Shown here one piece after another: positions 1-7,471 of a stretch of DNA of 64,000 nt. Origin of the DNA: Rugosimonospora acidiphila (lineage in GTDB: Bacteria > Actinomycetota > Actinomycetes > Mycobacteriales > Micromonosporaceae); assembly GCF_039543385.1 (NCBI RefSeq), contig NZ_BAABJQ010000012.1, forward strand, positions 124,001 to 188,000. Reading direction: 5' to 3'. Under the pieces are notes generated by a model. That model was not told the origin of the DNA and searched no databases. It saw only the letters and a list, made by a program, of their open reading frames with translations. Position numbers and translations under genes: made by a program. Each line of letters opens with the position of its first letter. Positions within the stretch are counted from its first letter, which is position 1.

Positions 1-91
1 TCCGATCCGCCATCTGCCTGGCGACCTGTCTGATCGTGTGTTCCGGCCCCACGACCAGTACCTGTTTGGTCATCGCGTCTCGCACCTGCAC
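1..91 (-). CDS. CBS-domain protein, N-terminal fragment cut by window edge
   Basis: The minus strand reads without stops from a GTG at 91 to the window edge, giving 30 residues that begin VQVRDAMTKQVLVVGP and continue with a TIRQVARQMADR stretch. This is the usual first strand and helix of a CBS domain at the very start of a stand-alone CBS protein (consensus xxVxDxMT...VxPxxTLxxVAxxM). A GAGGGG ribosome site (101-106) lies nine bases upstream of the GTG. CBS pairs usually bind adenosyl ligands such as AMP or ATP and act as regulatory modules. The partner and exact role cannot be told from the fragment. The gene is divergent from the nucleotidyltransferase at 502. Confidence 0.6.
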   Translation of the reverse strand, partial: MQVRDAMTKQVLVVGPEHTIRQVARQMADR

Positions 92-501
92 GGCGCACCA
101 CCCCTCGCAACGGACGATACGGACATCGTCCGCGCGCTCAAACAACTTCTCAAGACCCTCTTTCGATACCTTTCGCCGATGATCGCCCAGCTAGCGGATG
201 GTGATCGAGCGTCGGGCTTCGATCTTCATCGGGCGGCGCGAGATCGGATCATGCCGGATGGGCGTGCGGCGAAAAGAGGCGTCGCCGGTGTCGCTTTCGG
301 GGGACTGGCCGGCCCCGCTGCGGGTATCGGCGGTTGATGCGCGGCGACCGGGGGTGGACATCGACCCGATCGGACCGTGTACCTGGTGATTTGAGTGGAA
401 TGTCCGTGCAGGCAACCGGGCCTTGGGGAAGCGGTACCGAGAAATTAATCTCACGTACGCGCGCTATTCTGCGACGGTCCATATCCGCCGCCGGAAGGAG
501 T
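92..501. other. Intergenic region between divergent CBS and nucleotidyltransferase genes
   Basis: Overlapping open frames exist on both strands, but none has a protein-like composition, a ribosome site or recognisable motifs, and I consider them fortuitous. The stretch should contain the promoters of both flanking genes. A TATTCT hexamer at 465-470 is a possible -10 box for the rightward gene, about 30 bases before its start. An AAGGAG ribosome site lies at 495-500. Confidence 0.4.
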
Positions 502-1209
502 ATGGAAATCGTGAACGTGGTCGTGCTGGCCGCCGGCATGGGAACTCGGCTCGGTCGGCCGTATCCCAAGCCACTCACCCCGCTCGCCGACGGTCGGAGC
601 ATCCTGCGTCAACAGCTGGACCACCTGCGCGAAACCTTCGGGCCACAGGCCCAGATCACCCTGGTCGTCGGCTTCAAGATGGGCCTCGTCATGGAGGCCG
701 CCGCGGACGACGCGTCATTCGTCTACAACGAGCTCTACGACCAGACCAACACCTGCAAGAGCCTGCTCAAGGCGCTTCGCCTGGTGCCGCCGGGTGGAGT
801 GCTGTGGATGAACGGCGACGTGGTGTTCGTGCCCGGGCTGCTCAACGAGCTGGGCACCCACATCGCCGCGGATCGCAGCTTCGTCGCGGTGAACACCGCC
901 AGCGTCGCCGACGAGGAGGTCAAGTACACCCTCGACGGCGACGGGTACATCAAGGAACTGTCCAAGCAGGTGGTCGGCGGACTCGGCGAGGCCGTCGGGA
1001 TCAATTACGTGAACGAGGCCGACCGGGTGGCGCTCATCAAGCACCTGGACCGCTGCGCCGACCAGGACTACTTCGAGCGTGGTCTGGAGACCGCGATCGC
1101 CGAGGAGGGGCTGCGGGTGACCGCGGTGGACATCAGCAGCTACGACTGCGTCGAGGTGGACTTCGAACCGGACCTGGACCGCGCCAACAGACTCCGCGTG
1201 CGAGGGTGA
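502..1209 (+). CDS. Sugar/alcohol-phosphate nucleotidyltransferase (NTP_transferase family)
   Basis: This 235-residue protein probably activates a phosphorylated alcohol or sugar with CTP or another NTP in the cytoplasm. It starts MEIVNVVVLAAGMGTRLG, the nucleotide-binding loop of the NTP_transferase fold (consensus LAAGxGxRLxxxxPKPL, here followed by PKPLTPLAD). A metal-binding Asp sits in WMNGDVVFV. Its size and sequence style resemble LicC-like phosphocholine or inositol-phosphate cytidylyltransferases. The ATG at 502 is preceded immediately by GGAAGGAG. The next gene, a CDP-alcohol phosphotransferase, starts two bases after the stop. This strongly suggests that the two enzymes act in sequence, with this one making the CDP-activated donor. 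The substrate is not determined by the sequence. Confidence 0.8.
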   Translation: MEIVNVVVLAAGMGTRLGRPYPKPLTPLADGRSILRQQLDHLRETFGPQAQITLVVGFKMGLVMEAAADDASFVYNELYDQTNTCKSLLKALRLVPPGGVLWMNGDVVFVPGLLNELGTHIAADRSFVAVNTASVADEEVKYTLDGDGYIKELSKQVVGGLGEAVGINYVNEADRVALIKHLDRCADQDYFERGLETAIAEEGLRVTAVDISSYDCVEVDFEPDLDRANRLRVRG

Positions 1210-1211
1210 CG

Positions 1212-1991
1212 GTGGCCAGCATTCACAGCTCAGCCGACTTCCGGGCCAAGCACCGGTCCAGCGGACTGTTCACCGAATCGGTGAACCAGTATCTGGGCTC
1301 CTTCCTCGCGGTCGCCGCGTCGCGGCTCGGGCTGCCGCCCACCGCGCTGACCCTGATGAACCTGGTCCTCGGCGTGGCCACCTCGGTCGCCGTTGGGGCC
1401 CTCGCCGACGACCTGCATCGGGGCCGGGTACCGGCCGTGGCCATCGGGCTGGCCGCGCTCGTGGTCTGGCAGCTCGCGTACTCGCTGGACTGCGCCGACG
1501 GCCAGTTGGCGCGGGTGACCGGGCAGTCCAGCCCGGCGGGTGCCCGGGTCGACGTGCTGTGCGACGTCGCGCTGCAGATCTCCCTGGTCGCTGCGGTGGC
1601 CAGCGTCGCGCACGCGTACCGCCCGAGCACCCCGGTCTGGTGGTACGGCGTGTTCGCCGGTACCTGGATGGTCAACCTGGTCACCTCCGTGCTCCAGCAG
1701 GGCAGCTCGGCGCAGAGCCTGGTCTCCTCCTCCTCCCCGCTGATCCGCGTGGTCAAGCTGATTCGTGACTACGGGGCCGTGATCACCGTGATCGCGCTCG
1801 TGCTCGCCTTTGCCCCACAATGGACGGTTTGGGTGATGGTGGCCTTCGGGCTGGTGAACGGGCTGTTCCTGGCCGCCTCGATCGCGTCGGCGGCCCGGGC
1901 GAGCGTGCAGCCCAAAAGGCCCGCCACCATCACCGCCCCCGTCGTGACCGTGCCGCACGGAATGCCGGGACGGACCGGCCAGGGGGCCTAG
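1212..1991 (+). CDS. CDP-alcohol phosphatidyltransferase family membrane enzyme
   Basis: This is a 259-residue integral membrane enzyme of the CDP-alcohol phosphotransferase family. The complete family signature D-x2-D-G-x2-A-R-x8-G-x3-D-x3-D is present, running from DCADGQLAR to GARVDVLCD, with all metal-binding Asp residues. About six hydrophobic segments surround it. The enzyme should displace CMP from a CDP-alcohol with a lipid or soluble hydroxyl acceptor. The GTG start lies two bases after the nucleotidyltransferase stop, so the genes are translationally coupled and likely share a pathway. The arrangement parallels inositol-phosphate cytidylyltransferase/DIPP-synthase pairs, but the neighbours point to a phospholipid head group or a polysaccharide decoration. 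The substrate is unknown. Confidence 0.85.
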   Translation: MASIHSSADFRAKHRSSGLFTESVNQYLGSFLAVAASRLGLPPTALTLMNLVLGVATSVAVGALADDLHRGRVPAVAIGLAALVVWQLAYSLDCADGQLARVTGQSSPAGARVDVLCDVALQISLVAAVASVAHAYRPSTPVWWYGVFAGTWMVNLVTSVLQQGSSAQSLVSSSSPLIRVVKLIRDYGAVITVIALVLAFAPQWTVWVMVAFGLVNGLFLAASIASAARASVQPKRPATITAPVVTVPHGMPGRTGQGA

Positions 1992-1997
1992 AAGCCT

Positions 1998-3284
1998 ATG
2001 CCGATGCGGGGGGCCCGCTGGGTCGGTGCGGGCCTGGCCGACCAGGTGGTGATGGCGGCGGCGAACGCCGCCAACACCCTGCTCCCCATCGGCCTGCTGG
2101 CCAGCAGGACCCGGGCCGGCGCACTGGTGCTCTCGGTCGGCCTGGGCTACCTCGTCCTGTCGGTGAACCGGGCGTTCATCGGCGACACGATGCTGGCCCA
2201 GGTGTCCCGCCTGGAGGGTGCCGAGCGCGCCCGCCTGGTCCGTCACGCACTCGCGGCGGCGGTCGCCGTGGGCTGCGTGGCCGGGGCGATCCTGATCGGC
2301 GTGTGGGCGTTCTGGCGGCATCCGTCGGGAAAGATCGATCTTCAGGATCTGATCTGGGTGGCGCCGTTCCTGCCGGTGATCCTGCTGCACGACACCGGCC
2401 GCTACACCTATCTCTCCGAGCGTGAGCCGGCGAAGGCACTGGTCATCGACCTGGTCTGGGCCGGAAGCCAGGCGCTGATCATCGTGCTGATGGTGGTGAC
2501 CGGCGCTACCTCGCCCGGGCTCCTGCTGGGCAGCTGGGGGCTGGGCGCCTGCGCCGGGGCCACCACGTTCCTGCTGCGCAGCGGGGCCCGGCCGTGGCGG
2601 GGCGACCCGCGCCGCTGGCTGGCCGAGACCCGCAAGCTCTCCGGCTGGTTCACCGCCACCACCCTGGTCGGGCAGGTCCAGGTGCAGGCCGTTGGCTTCC
2701 TGGTGACGGGCCGGATGAGCGGCGCGGACCTGGCGGTACTGCGCTCTGGGCAGACCGCGCTGCTCCAGCCGGTACAGAACTTCGTGACGGCGATGATGGG
2801 CCTGCTGGTACCGCGCTCCTCACGGCTGGCCGCCAGCCGTGAGGCCGGCGGGCTGCGCCGCCAGACGCTGCGGCTGGCCGCCACGTTCGCCGGCCTGGCG
2901 GTCGTGATGATCGCCGTGGTGGTACCGGTGGCGAACGTGCTGCGGCCACACCTCGGCCGGTACGCGGCGATCGTCCCGTTGGCGCTGCCGATCAACCTGC
3001 AGGCCGGGATCTACCTGCTCCAGATCCCGTTCACCGCGGCGATCCGGGGCATGCAGCGGGCCCGGCTGCTGTTCGCCCAGTACCTGATCTTCTCGATCAC
3101 CAGCCTCACCGGCCTGGTACTGGGCGCCGCAAAGGGTCATCTGCAGGGTGCGGCCTGGGGCCTCACCATCGGGTCCGCGATCGGCCTGGTCGTGATGATC
3201 GGGCTCTACAGCTGGGCCGCGGCCCGGTTGGCTCCGGTCACCGGCTCGTCGAGCCCGCTGTCGACCGAGGTCGGCGAGGCCTGA
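1998..3284 (+). CDS. Polysaccharide flippase-like multispanning membrane protein
   Basis: This 428-residue protein has roughly twelve hydrophobic helices and no large soluble domain. Its size, internal Arg/Lys distribution and place in a surface-polysaccharide cluster suggest a MOP-superfamily flippase (Wzx-like) that moves lipid-linked repeat units across the membrane. I see no diagnostic motif, so this rests on topology and context. The ATG at 1998 follows the previous stop by six bases, with AGGGGG just upstream. The last 79 bases overlap the convergent gene on the other strand, so both C-termini are encoded by the same DNA. Confidence 0.65.
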   Translation: MPMRGARWVGAGLADQVVMAAANAANTLLPIGLLASRTRAGALVLSVGLGYLVLSVNRAFIGDTMLAQVSRLEGAERARLVRHALAAAVAVGCVAGAILIGVWAFWRHPSGKIDLQDLIWVAPFLPVILLHDTGRYTYLSEREPAKALVIDLVWAGSQALIIVLMVVTGATSPGLLLGSWGLGACAGATTFLLRSGARPWRGDPRRWLAETRKLSGWFTATTLVGQVQVQAVGFLVTGRMSGADLAVLRSGQTALLQPVQNFVTAMMGLLVPRSSRLAASREAGGLRRQTLRLAATFAGLAVVMIAVVVPVANVLRPHLGRYAAIVPLALPINLQAGIYLLQIPFTAAIRGMQRARLLFAQYLIFSITSLTGLVLGAAKGHLQGAAWGLTIGSAIGLVVMIGLYSWAAARLAPVTGSSSPLSTEVGEA

Positions 3285-4882
3285 TCCGGGCCGAGGATCA
3301 GGAACGCCTCGCCCGCCATCAGGAAGACCCACAGCGTGCCGCCGGTGCCGCCGAGCAGCCAGTCCGCCGTAGCGATGGTGATGACCGAACAGACCGCCGC
3401 GAGAGTGAACCAGGCCGGTGGTCGTCGCCGCCGGGAGCCGCGCCGGACCCCGATGAAGGCATGCCAGAGCATGAGCAGCAGGCCCAGCAGGAACGCCAGC
3501 GCGCCCAGGATGCCGCCCCGGCGCAGCGAGCCCACGGCCGCGTCGTCGGTGGTCAGATTCGGATTGTCCCCGGTCGTGCTGCTGTCGTCGCGCTTGACGT
3601 AGCCGCGCACGTACTTGGCGTCGCCGAAGACCTTCTGTGGCAGGTTGTCGGCCTTGAACTCGTCCCAGGCGACCTTCCAGGTGGCCGCCCGGCCGCTGGT
3701 GATGCCGCCGGTCTGGCCGGTGCCGTAGCGCGTCTGGTTCAGGAAGTGCACGCCGCCCGAGCCGATGATGATCGCGAACGCGAGCACGATCGGCAGCACC
3801 GCCGAGGCCCAGGCCCCGCGCCGGGTACGGAAGTTGTCCATGCCCTCGATGGGGCGCTTGAAGAAGCGCGAGTACGCGATCATGATCGCCCACAGGCCGG
3901 TCGCGAAGCCGAAGTATCCCCAGCCGGTACGCGAGTTCACCAGCAGCAGCAGGATCGTGGTCGCGCCTAGCGCGGCGTAGCGCTGCCAGACCTCGAAGGT
4001 CTTGTCGGCGGCGATCCGGATGGCGATCGTGACGGCCACGACCGCTATCGAGTTCGGGTGGTAGAGCAGGTGTGGGCCGCCCCAGAAGCGACTCTGCTGG
4101 TGGGCTCCCCACTCGTTGCCCGGCACGTCGTGCACGTTGTCGAAGGCGTTGCCGGAGCCGACCAGGAACAGGGCACCCGACGCGACCAGGAAGGCGGACA
4201 CGATCCCGACGGACATGTCCCGCTTGGACTTCCGGGTGGCGGCCACCACGGCCAGCGCGCCGAGGCCGAACAGCCCGGCGTACACGATCCGGCCGGCGGC
4301 GACCTTGTAGTTCCAGACGAGCAGCGCACCGATGGCGCCGAGAATCCAGTAGGCGAGGCCGATCCAGGCCGAGCCGAGCCGCGGCAGCCGGGCCAGGTCC
4401 CGCAGCCACGGGATGGTCCAGATCGCGAACAGGATGCCCTCGACGGCCAGCAGCAACCAGACGACCCACCCCATGTCGGTGTAGGTCCAGCTGAGGATGC
4501 CGGCACCGATGAATAACCCGCCGAGCAGGAAACCGGGCAGGGTCAGGCCGCGCAGCGACAGCGCGAGCCCGATCATGGCCACCCCGATCAGGGCGGCGAG
4601 GAAGGCGCGCGTCGCCTCCGTGCCGGCGGTGTTGGAGTTGGTCTGGATGCCCTCGACGAGACCGGCCACTCCGGCGACGAGGAGGCCGACGATGAGGAAC
4701 CAGCGGTGTCGCGAGGTCCATCGCCGTGGATCGAGGAGGGGCTCGCCCTGGCTGGCCGCGGTACCCGGGTTGAATATCCGGGCAATGACGCTGCCTGAGC
4801 CGGTGTTGGCGGGGCTGGGCTGGTCCGACAGGTCGGAATAGGGGTCTGGCCGTCGCGATTCTACGGTTGAGGAGTGGCCCAT
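3206..4882 (-). CDS. O-antigen ligase/polymerase-like membrane protein
   Basis: This 558-residue membrane protein has a short polar N-terminus, about ten to twelve helices and a large loop rich in polar residues (roughly residues 240-270 and 330-440). The pattern NSRTGWGYFGF followed by a hydrophobic helix, and the upstream HPNSIAVV segment, resemble the Wzy_C/O-antigen ligase family. Those enzymes polymerise or ligate lipid-linked glycans on the outer membrane face. Its ATG lies inside the end of the GT4 gene (22-base overlap), so the two are co-translated. Its 3' end overlaps the convergent flippase-like gene by 79 bases. Family assignment is by topology and short motifs only. Confidence 0.65.
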   Translation of the reverse strand: MGHSSTVESRRPDPYSDLSDQPSPANTGSGSVIARIFNPGTAASQGEPLLDPRRWTSRHRWFLIVGLLVAGVAGLVEGIQTNSNTAGTEATRAFLAALIGVAMIGLALSLRGLTLPGFLLGGLFIGAGILSWTYTDMGWVVWLLLAVEGILFAIWTIPWLRDLARLPRLGSAWIGLAYWILGAIGALLVWNYKVAAGRIVYAGLFGLGALAVVAATRKSKRDMSVGIVSAFLVASGALFLVGSGNAFDNVHDVPGNEWGAHQQSRFWGGPHLLYHPNSIAVVAVTIAIRIAADKTFEVWQRYAALGATTILLLLVNSRTGWGYFGFATGLWAIMIAYSRFFKRPIEGMDNFRTRRGAWASAVLPIVLAFAIIIGSGGVHFLNQTRYGTGQTGGITSGRAATWKVAWDEFKADNLPQKVFGDAKYVRGYVKRDDSSTTGDNPNLTTDDAAVGSLRRGGILGALAFLLGLLLMLWHAFIGVRRGSRRRRPPAWFTLAAVCSVITIATADWLLGGTGGTLWVFLMAGEAFLILGPDQASPTSVDSGLDEPVTGANRAAAQL

Positions 4883-6081
4883 GGCCCTGAAGGGTATCTG
4901 TTCACCGGCTGCACTTCTTCCCGGCGCCCCCCGTTTACCAAGCCGGAGTAGACGGCGAGTAGCCGCTTCATGAGCACATCCGGCGTGAAATTCGCCTCAT
5001 AACGGGCCCTTGCCGCCGCGGACAGGCCGGCAGCGCCCGCCGCGGCGACCGGAAGAGCCGCGGCCAGCTCGTCAACGCTCGGTGCGACAGTCCACCCGGC
5101 GTCGCCGATCAGGTACGGAATGCCACCCAAAGCGGTACCCAAGACCGGCCGTCCGTTCGACAGCGCCTCGATGATCACGGTGGGCAGCACGTCGTCCCAG
5201 GTGGACGCGGCCACCACCACCGCGGACTCGCGCATGGCCGCGCGTACCCCCGCCTGGTTCTGCGGGCCGAGGTAGACCACGTCGGAGCGGGCAGCCGCGG
5301 CGGCCTCGACCACCGGGCGCAGCGGACCGTCGCTGGCGACGCGCAGCACGCCGAGCGAGCCGACCGGGTGCCGGGACCACGCGTCGAGCAGCAGCTGCAG
5401 CCCCTTCTCCGCGGACAGCCGGCTGGCGAACAGGAAGCCGGAGCCGACCGGCACGGGAGTGCCGGGGTCGGCGAGGGCGTTCGGCTTGACCGTGATCCGC
5501 TCGTCCGGGATGCCGTAGTCGCGCAGATGGTCGGCGATGCCGCCGGTGAGTGCGAGGTAGTGGTCGACGCTGTGCCAGGTGCGCCGGTTCACGGCCAGCG
5601 AGGTCGCCATGATCGCGCTCTGCGCCTTCGAGCCGCGGTAGCAGCTGTGCCGGATCGCGGGCAGCGCGAAGGCCCGGCCCCGGCAGTCGTGGCAGATGTG
5701 GCCGTCCCGGAAGTACAGGCCCGGGGCGCAGACCTGGCGGTAGTTGTGCACGGTCTGCAGGACCGGGAGGCCGTGGGCGTGCGCGGTACGCACGATCCCC
5801 GGCGAGAGCAGCGGGTACGGGTTGTGCAGGTGCAGCAGGTCGGGGCGCTCGGCGCGGATCAGCGCGGCGAGCGAACGCTGGGCGGCCGGCGACCAGATCG
5901 GCGCCACCGGCAGCAGCGCCTTCTGCGCCAGCGGCAGGCTGCCGATCTCGTCCGAACTGCGCAGGAACGGCACCACCTCGACGCCCGCCGCCCGGAGTTG
6001 GGCGATCTCGGCGTCGACGATCACGTTCTCCCCGGACGGCGCTGCCGAGGAGTACTGGTTGTGCGCGACGACCACCTTCAT
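4861..6081 (-). CDS. Family 4 glycosyltransferase (GT-B fold)
   Basis: This 406-residue glycosyltransferase starts MKVVVAHNQY. The N-terminal acceptor domain contains HLHNPYPL and TVHNYRQVCAPG. The C-terminal donor domain has FASRLSAEKG and the terminal IIEALSNGRPVLGTALGG, the E-x7-E-like nucleotide-sugar-binding site of GT4 enzymes. A cysteine-bearing segment (CAPG...GHICHDCRG, around residues 118-135) occurs in a subset of GT4 proteins. The enzyme probably adds a sugar to a lipid-linked polysaccharide precursor in the cytoplasm. It is first in a two-gene minus-strand unit with the O-antigen-ligase-like gene. A GGAGG lies eleven bases before the ATG. Confidence 0.88.
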   Translation of the reverse strand: MKVVVAHNQYSSAAPSGENVIVDAEIAQLRAAGVEVVPFLRSSDEIGSLPLAQKALLPVAPIWSPAAQRSLAALIRAERPDLLHLHNPYPLLSPGIVRTAHAHGLPVLQTVHNYRQVCAPGLYFRDGHICHDCRGRAFALPAIRHSCYRGSKAQSAIMATSLAVNRRTWHSVDHYLALTGGIADHLRDYGIPDERITVKPNALADPGTPVPVGSGFLFASRLSAEKGLQLLLDAWSRHPVGSLGVLRVASDGPLRPVVEAAAAARSDVVYLGPQNQAGVRAAMRESAVVVAASTWDDVLPTVIIEALSNGRPVLGTALGGIPYLIGDAGWTVAPSVDELAAALPVAAAGAAGLSAAARARYEANFTPDVLMKRLLAVYSGLVNGGRREEVQPVNRYPSGPWATPQP

Positions 6082-6267
6082 GGTGCTGCAAGCCTCCGAC
6101 GCGTACGGACTGGCCGCCGTGTCCGGTTCGGGCGCCGCCTGCTCCCCGGCGCTGTCCGTCTACGGCGTTGTCTGGTTGCGGCCGGGTGCTGTTTCCGGCC
6201 CTGTCTGCTTCCGTGCCTGTCTTCCCGTTCCGGTCGTCAACCTGAGCTGATGCCGGTGGATTGAGGT

Positions 6268-6273
6268 TAACTT
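6268..6273 (+). promoter_or_regulatory. -10 box (TAACTT), leaderless start of the Fpg/Nei gene
   Basis: TAACTT ends six bases before the ATG at 6280. With the usual 6-7 base discriminator, transcription would begin at or next to the start codon, and no Shine-Dalgarno sequence is present. Confidence 0.5.
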
Positions 6274-6279
6274 GTCGTC

Positions 6280-7254
6280 ATGCCGGAACTGCCCGAGGTC
6301 GAGGCGCTCGCCGCGTACCTGCGCGAGCGCGCCGCCGGCCACACCGTTGAGCGCATCGACGTCTCCGCGATCAGCGCCCTGAAGACCTACGACCCGCCCG
6401 TGTCGGCCGCCGCCGGCCTGCAGATCATCGGCGCCGGTCGACACGGCAAGTTCCTGGACGTGCGCCTGGGCCACGGCCCGGCCGCCGCCGGCGCGCCCGA
6501 GGCCGAGACCCCCGGCGGGGCGCCCGACGCCGGGGCTGCCAGCGGGGCGCCCGAGGCCGGTGCGCCGGGCGGCGCGACGGCCGGTGACGAGCTGCACCTG
6601 GTCGTCCATTTGGCCCGGGCCGGCTGGCTGCACTACCGGGACGCCTTCACCTCGACCACCCCGCTCAAGCCGGGCAAGGGCCCCATCGCCCTGCGGGTCA
6701 GGCTGGATGACGGCTCGGGATTCGACCTGACCGAGGCCGGCACCCAGAAGAAGCTGGCTGCGTACCTGGTCCGCGACCCGGCCGAGGTGCCGGGCGTCTC
6801 CCGGCTCGGGCCGGACGCGCTGGACGTGTCCCGGGAGGAGTTCGAGCGGCGGCTCAAGGCCCGCCGGGGGCAGGTCAAGGGGGTACTGACCGAGCAGGAG
6901 GTGATCGCGGGGGTGGGCAACGCGTACTCGGACGAGATCCTGCACGCGGCCAAGCTGTCCCCGTTCGCGATCACCGATCGTCTGTCCCCCGACGCGTTCG
7001 ACCGGCTGTACGAGGCGATGCGGTCGGTGCTGGCCGGGGCCGTGGACCGGTCGGTCGGCCAGAGGGCGGCGACCCTCAAGGGTGAGAAGCGCTCGGGGCT
7101 GGCCGTGCACAACCGGACCGGCCTGCCCTGCCCGGTCTGCGGCACGACGATCCGGGAGGTGTCGTTCGCCGACTCCAGCCTGCAGTATTGTCCGGGCTGC
7201 CAGACGGCCGGCAAGCCGCTGGCGGACCGGCGGCTGTCCCGGCTCGTCCGGTGA
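6280..7254 (+). CDS. Fpg/Nei family DNA glycosylase/AP lyase
   Basis: This 324-residue base-excision repair enzyme starts MPELPEVEALAAYL, so Pro and Glu at positions 2 and 3 supply the catalytic pair after Met removal. A conserved Lys sits in GRHGKFL, and a C-terminal zinc finger has CPVCG and CPGCQ. The helix-two-turn-helix region (EQEVIAGVGNAYSDEIL) is intact. It should excise oxidised bases. Unusually, about 35 Ala/Gly/Pro/Glu residues (around 68-103) are inserted after GRHGKFLDVRLGHGP. This repeat-like linker makes the protein longer than the usual 270-290 residues. The gene is unrelated to the flanking polysaccharide genes. A TAACTT box six bases before the ATG suggests a leaderless transcript. 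Confidence 0.92.
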   Translation: MPELPEVEALAAYLRERAAGHTVERIDVSAISALKTYDPPVSAAAGLQIIGAGRHGKFLDVRLGHGPAAAGAPEAETPGGAPDAGAASGAPEAGAPGGATAGDELHLVVHLARAGWLHYRDAFTSTTPLKPGKGPIALRVRLDDGSGFDLTEAGTQKKLAAYLVRDPAEVPGVSRLGPDALDVSREEFERRLKARRGQVKGVLTEQEVIAGVGNAYSDEILHAAKLSPFAITDRLSPDAFDRLYEAMRSVLAGAVDRSVGQRAATLKGEKRSGLAVHNRTGLPCPVCGTTIREVSFADSSLQYCPGCQTAGKPLADRRLSRLVR

Positions 7255-7334
7255 GCGGTTCGGCGGTTCCCGTGGTCGCCTGAGCTGTCCGCCGATTCGA
7301 CCACTCTTCACCTGTTCGCCGACTCGGCGACTCC

Positions 7335-7362
7335 TTGAGTTTGCCAACTTGACGCATAGATA
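7335..7362 (+). promoter_or_regulatory. Possible promoter of the DUF2142 gene
   Basis: TTGAGT (7335-7340) and TAGATA (7357-7362) are separated by 16 bases in an AT-richer patch of an otherwise GC-rich intergenic region. This fits a housekeeping-type promoter about 100 bases before the gene. Confidence 0.35.
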
Positions 7363-7471
7363 CACATTTGTCGCCATATTCTGGGCCCGTGCTCGCCGAG
7401 ACTGGGTCGGGGCCTCACTCCCGCAGCGAATCCTTTGACCGAGCGACCCCCGGACGAGGGGGCCGATCCCG

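Noticed and set aside
38..337. 99-codon plus-strand frame at the left edge
   Set aside because: It is antisense to the recognisable CBS-domain start at 1-91 and has no motif or ribosome site.
2820..4721. Very long minus-strand frame (633 codons) over the flippase and O-antigen-ligase-like genes
   Set aside because: Its composition (Arg/Pro/His-rich, no hydrophobic pattern) is that of an antisense shadow. The membrane-protein frames in the other phases are coherent.
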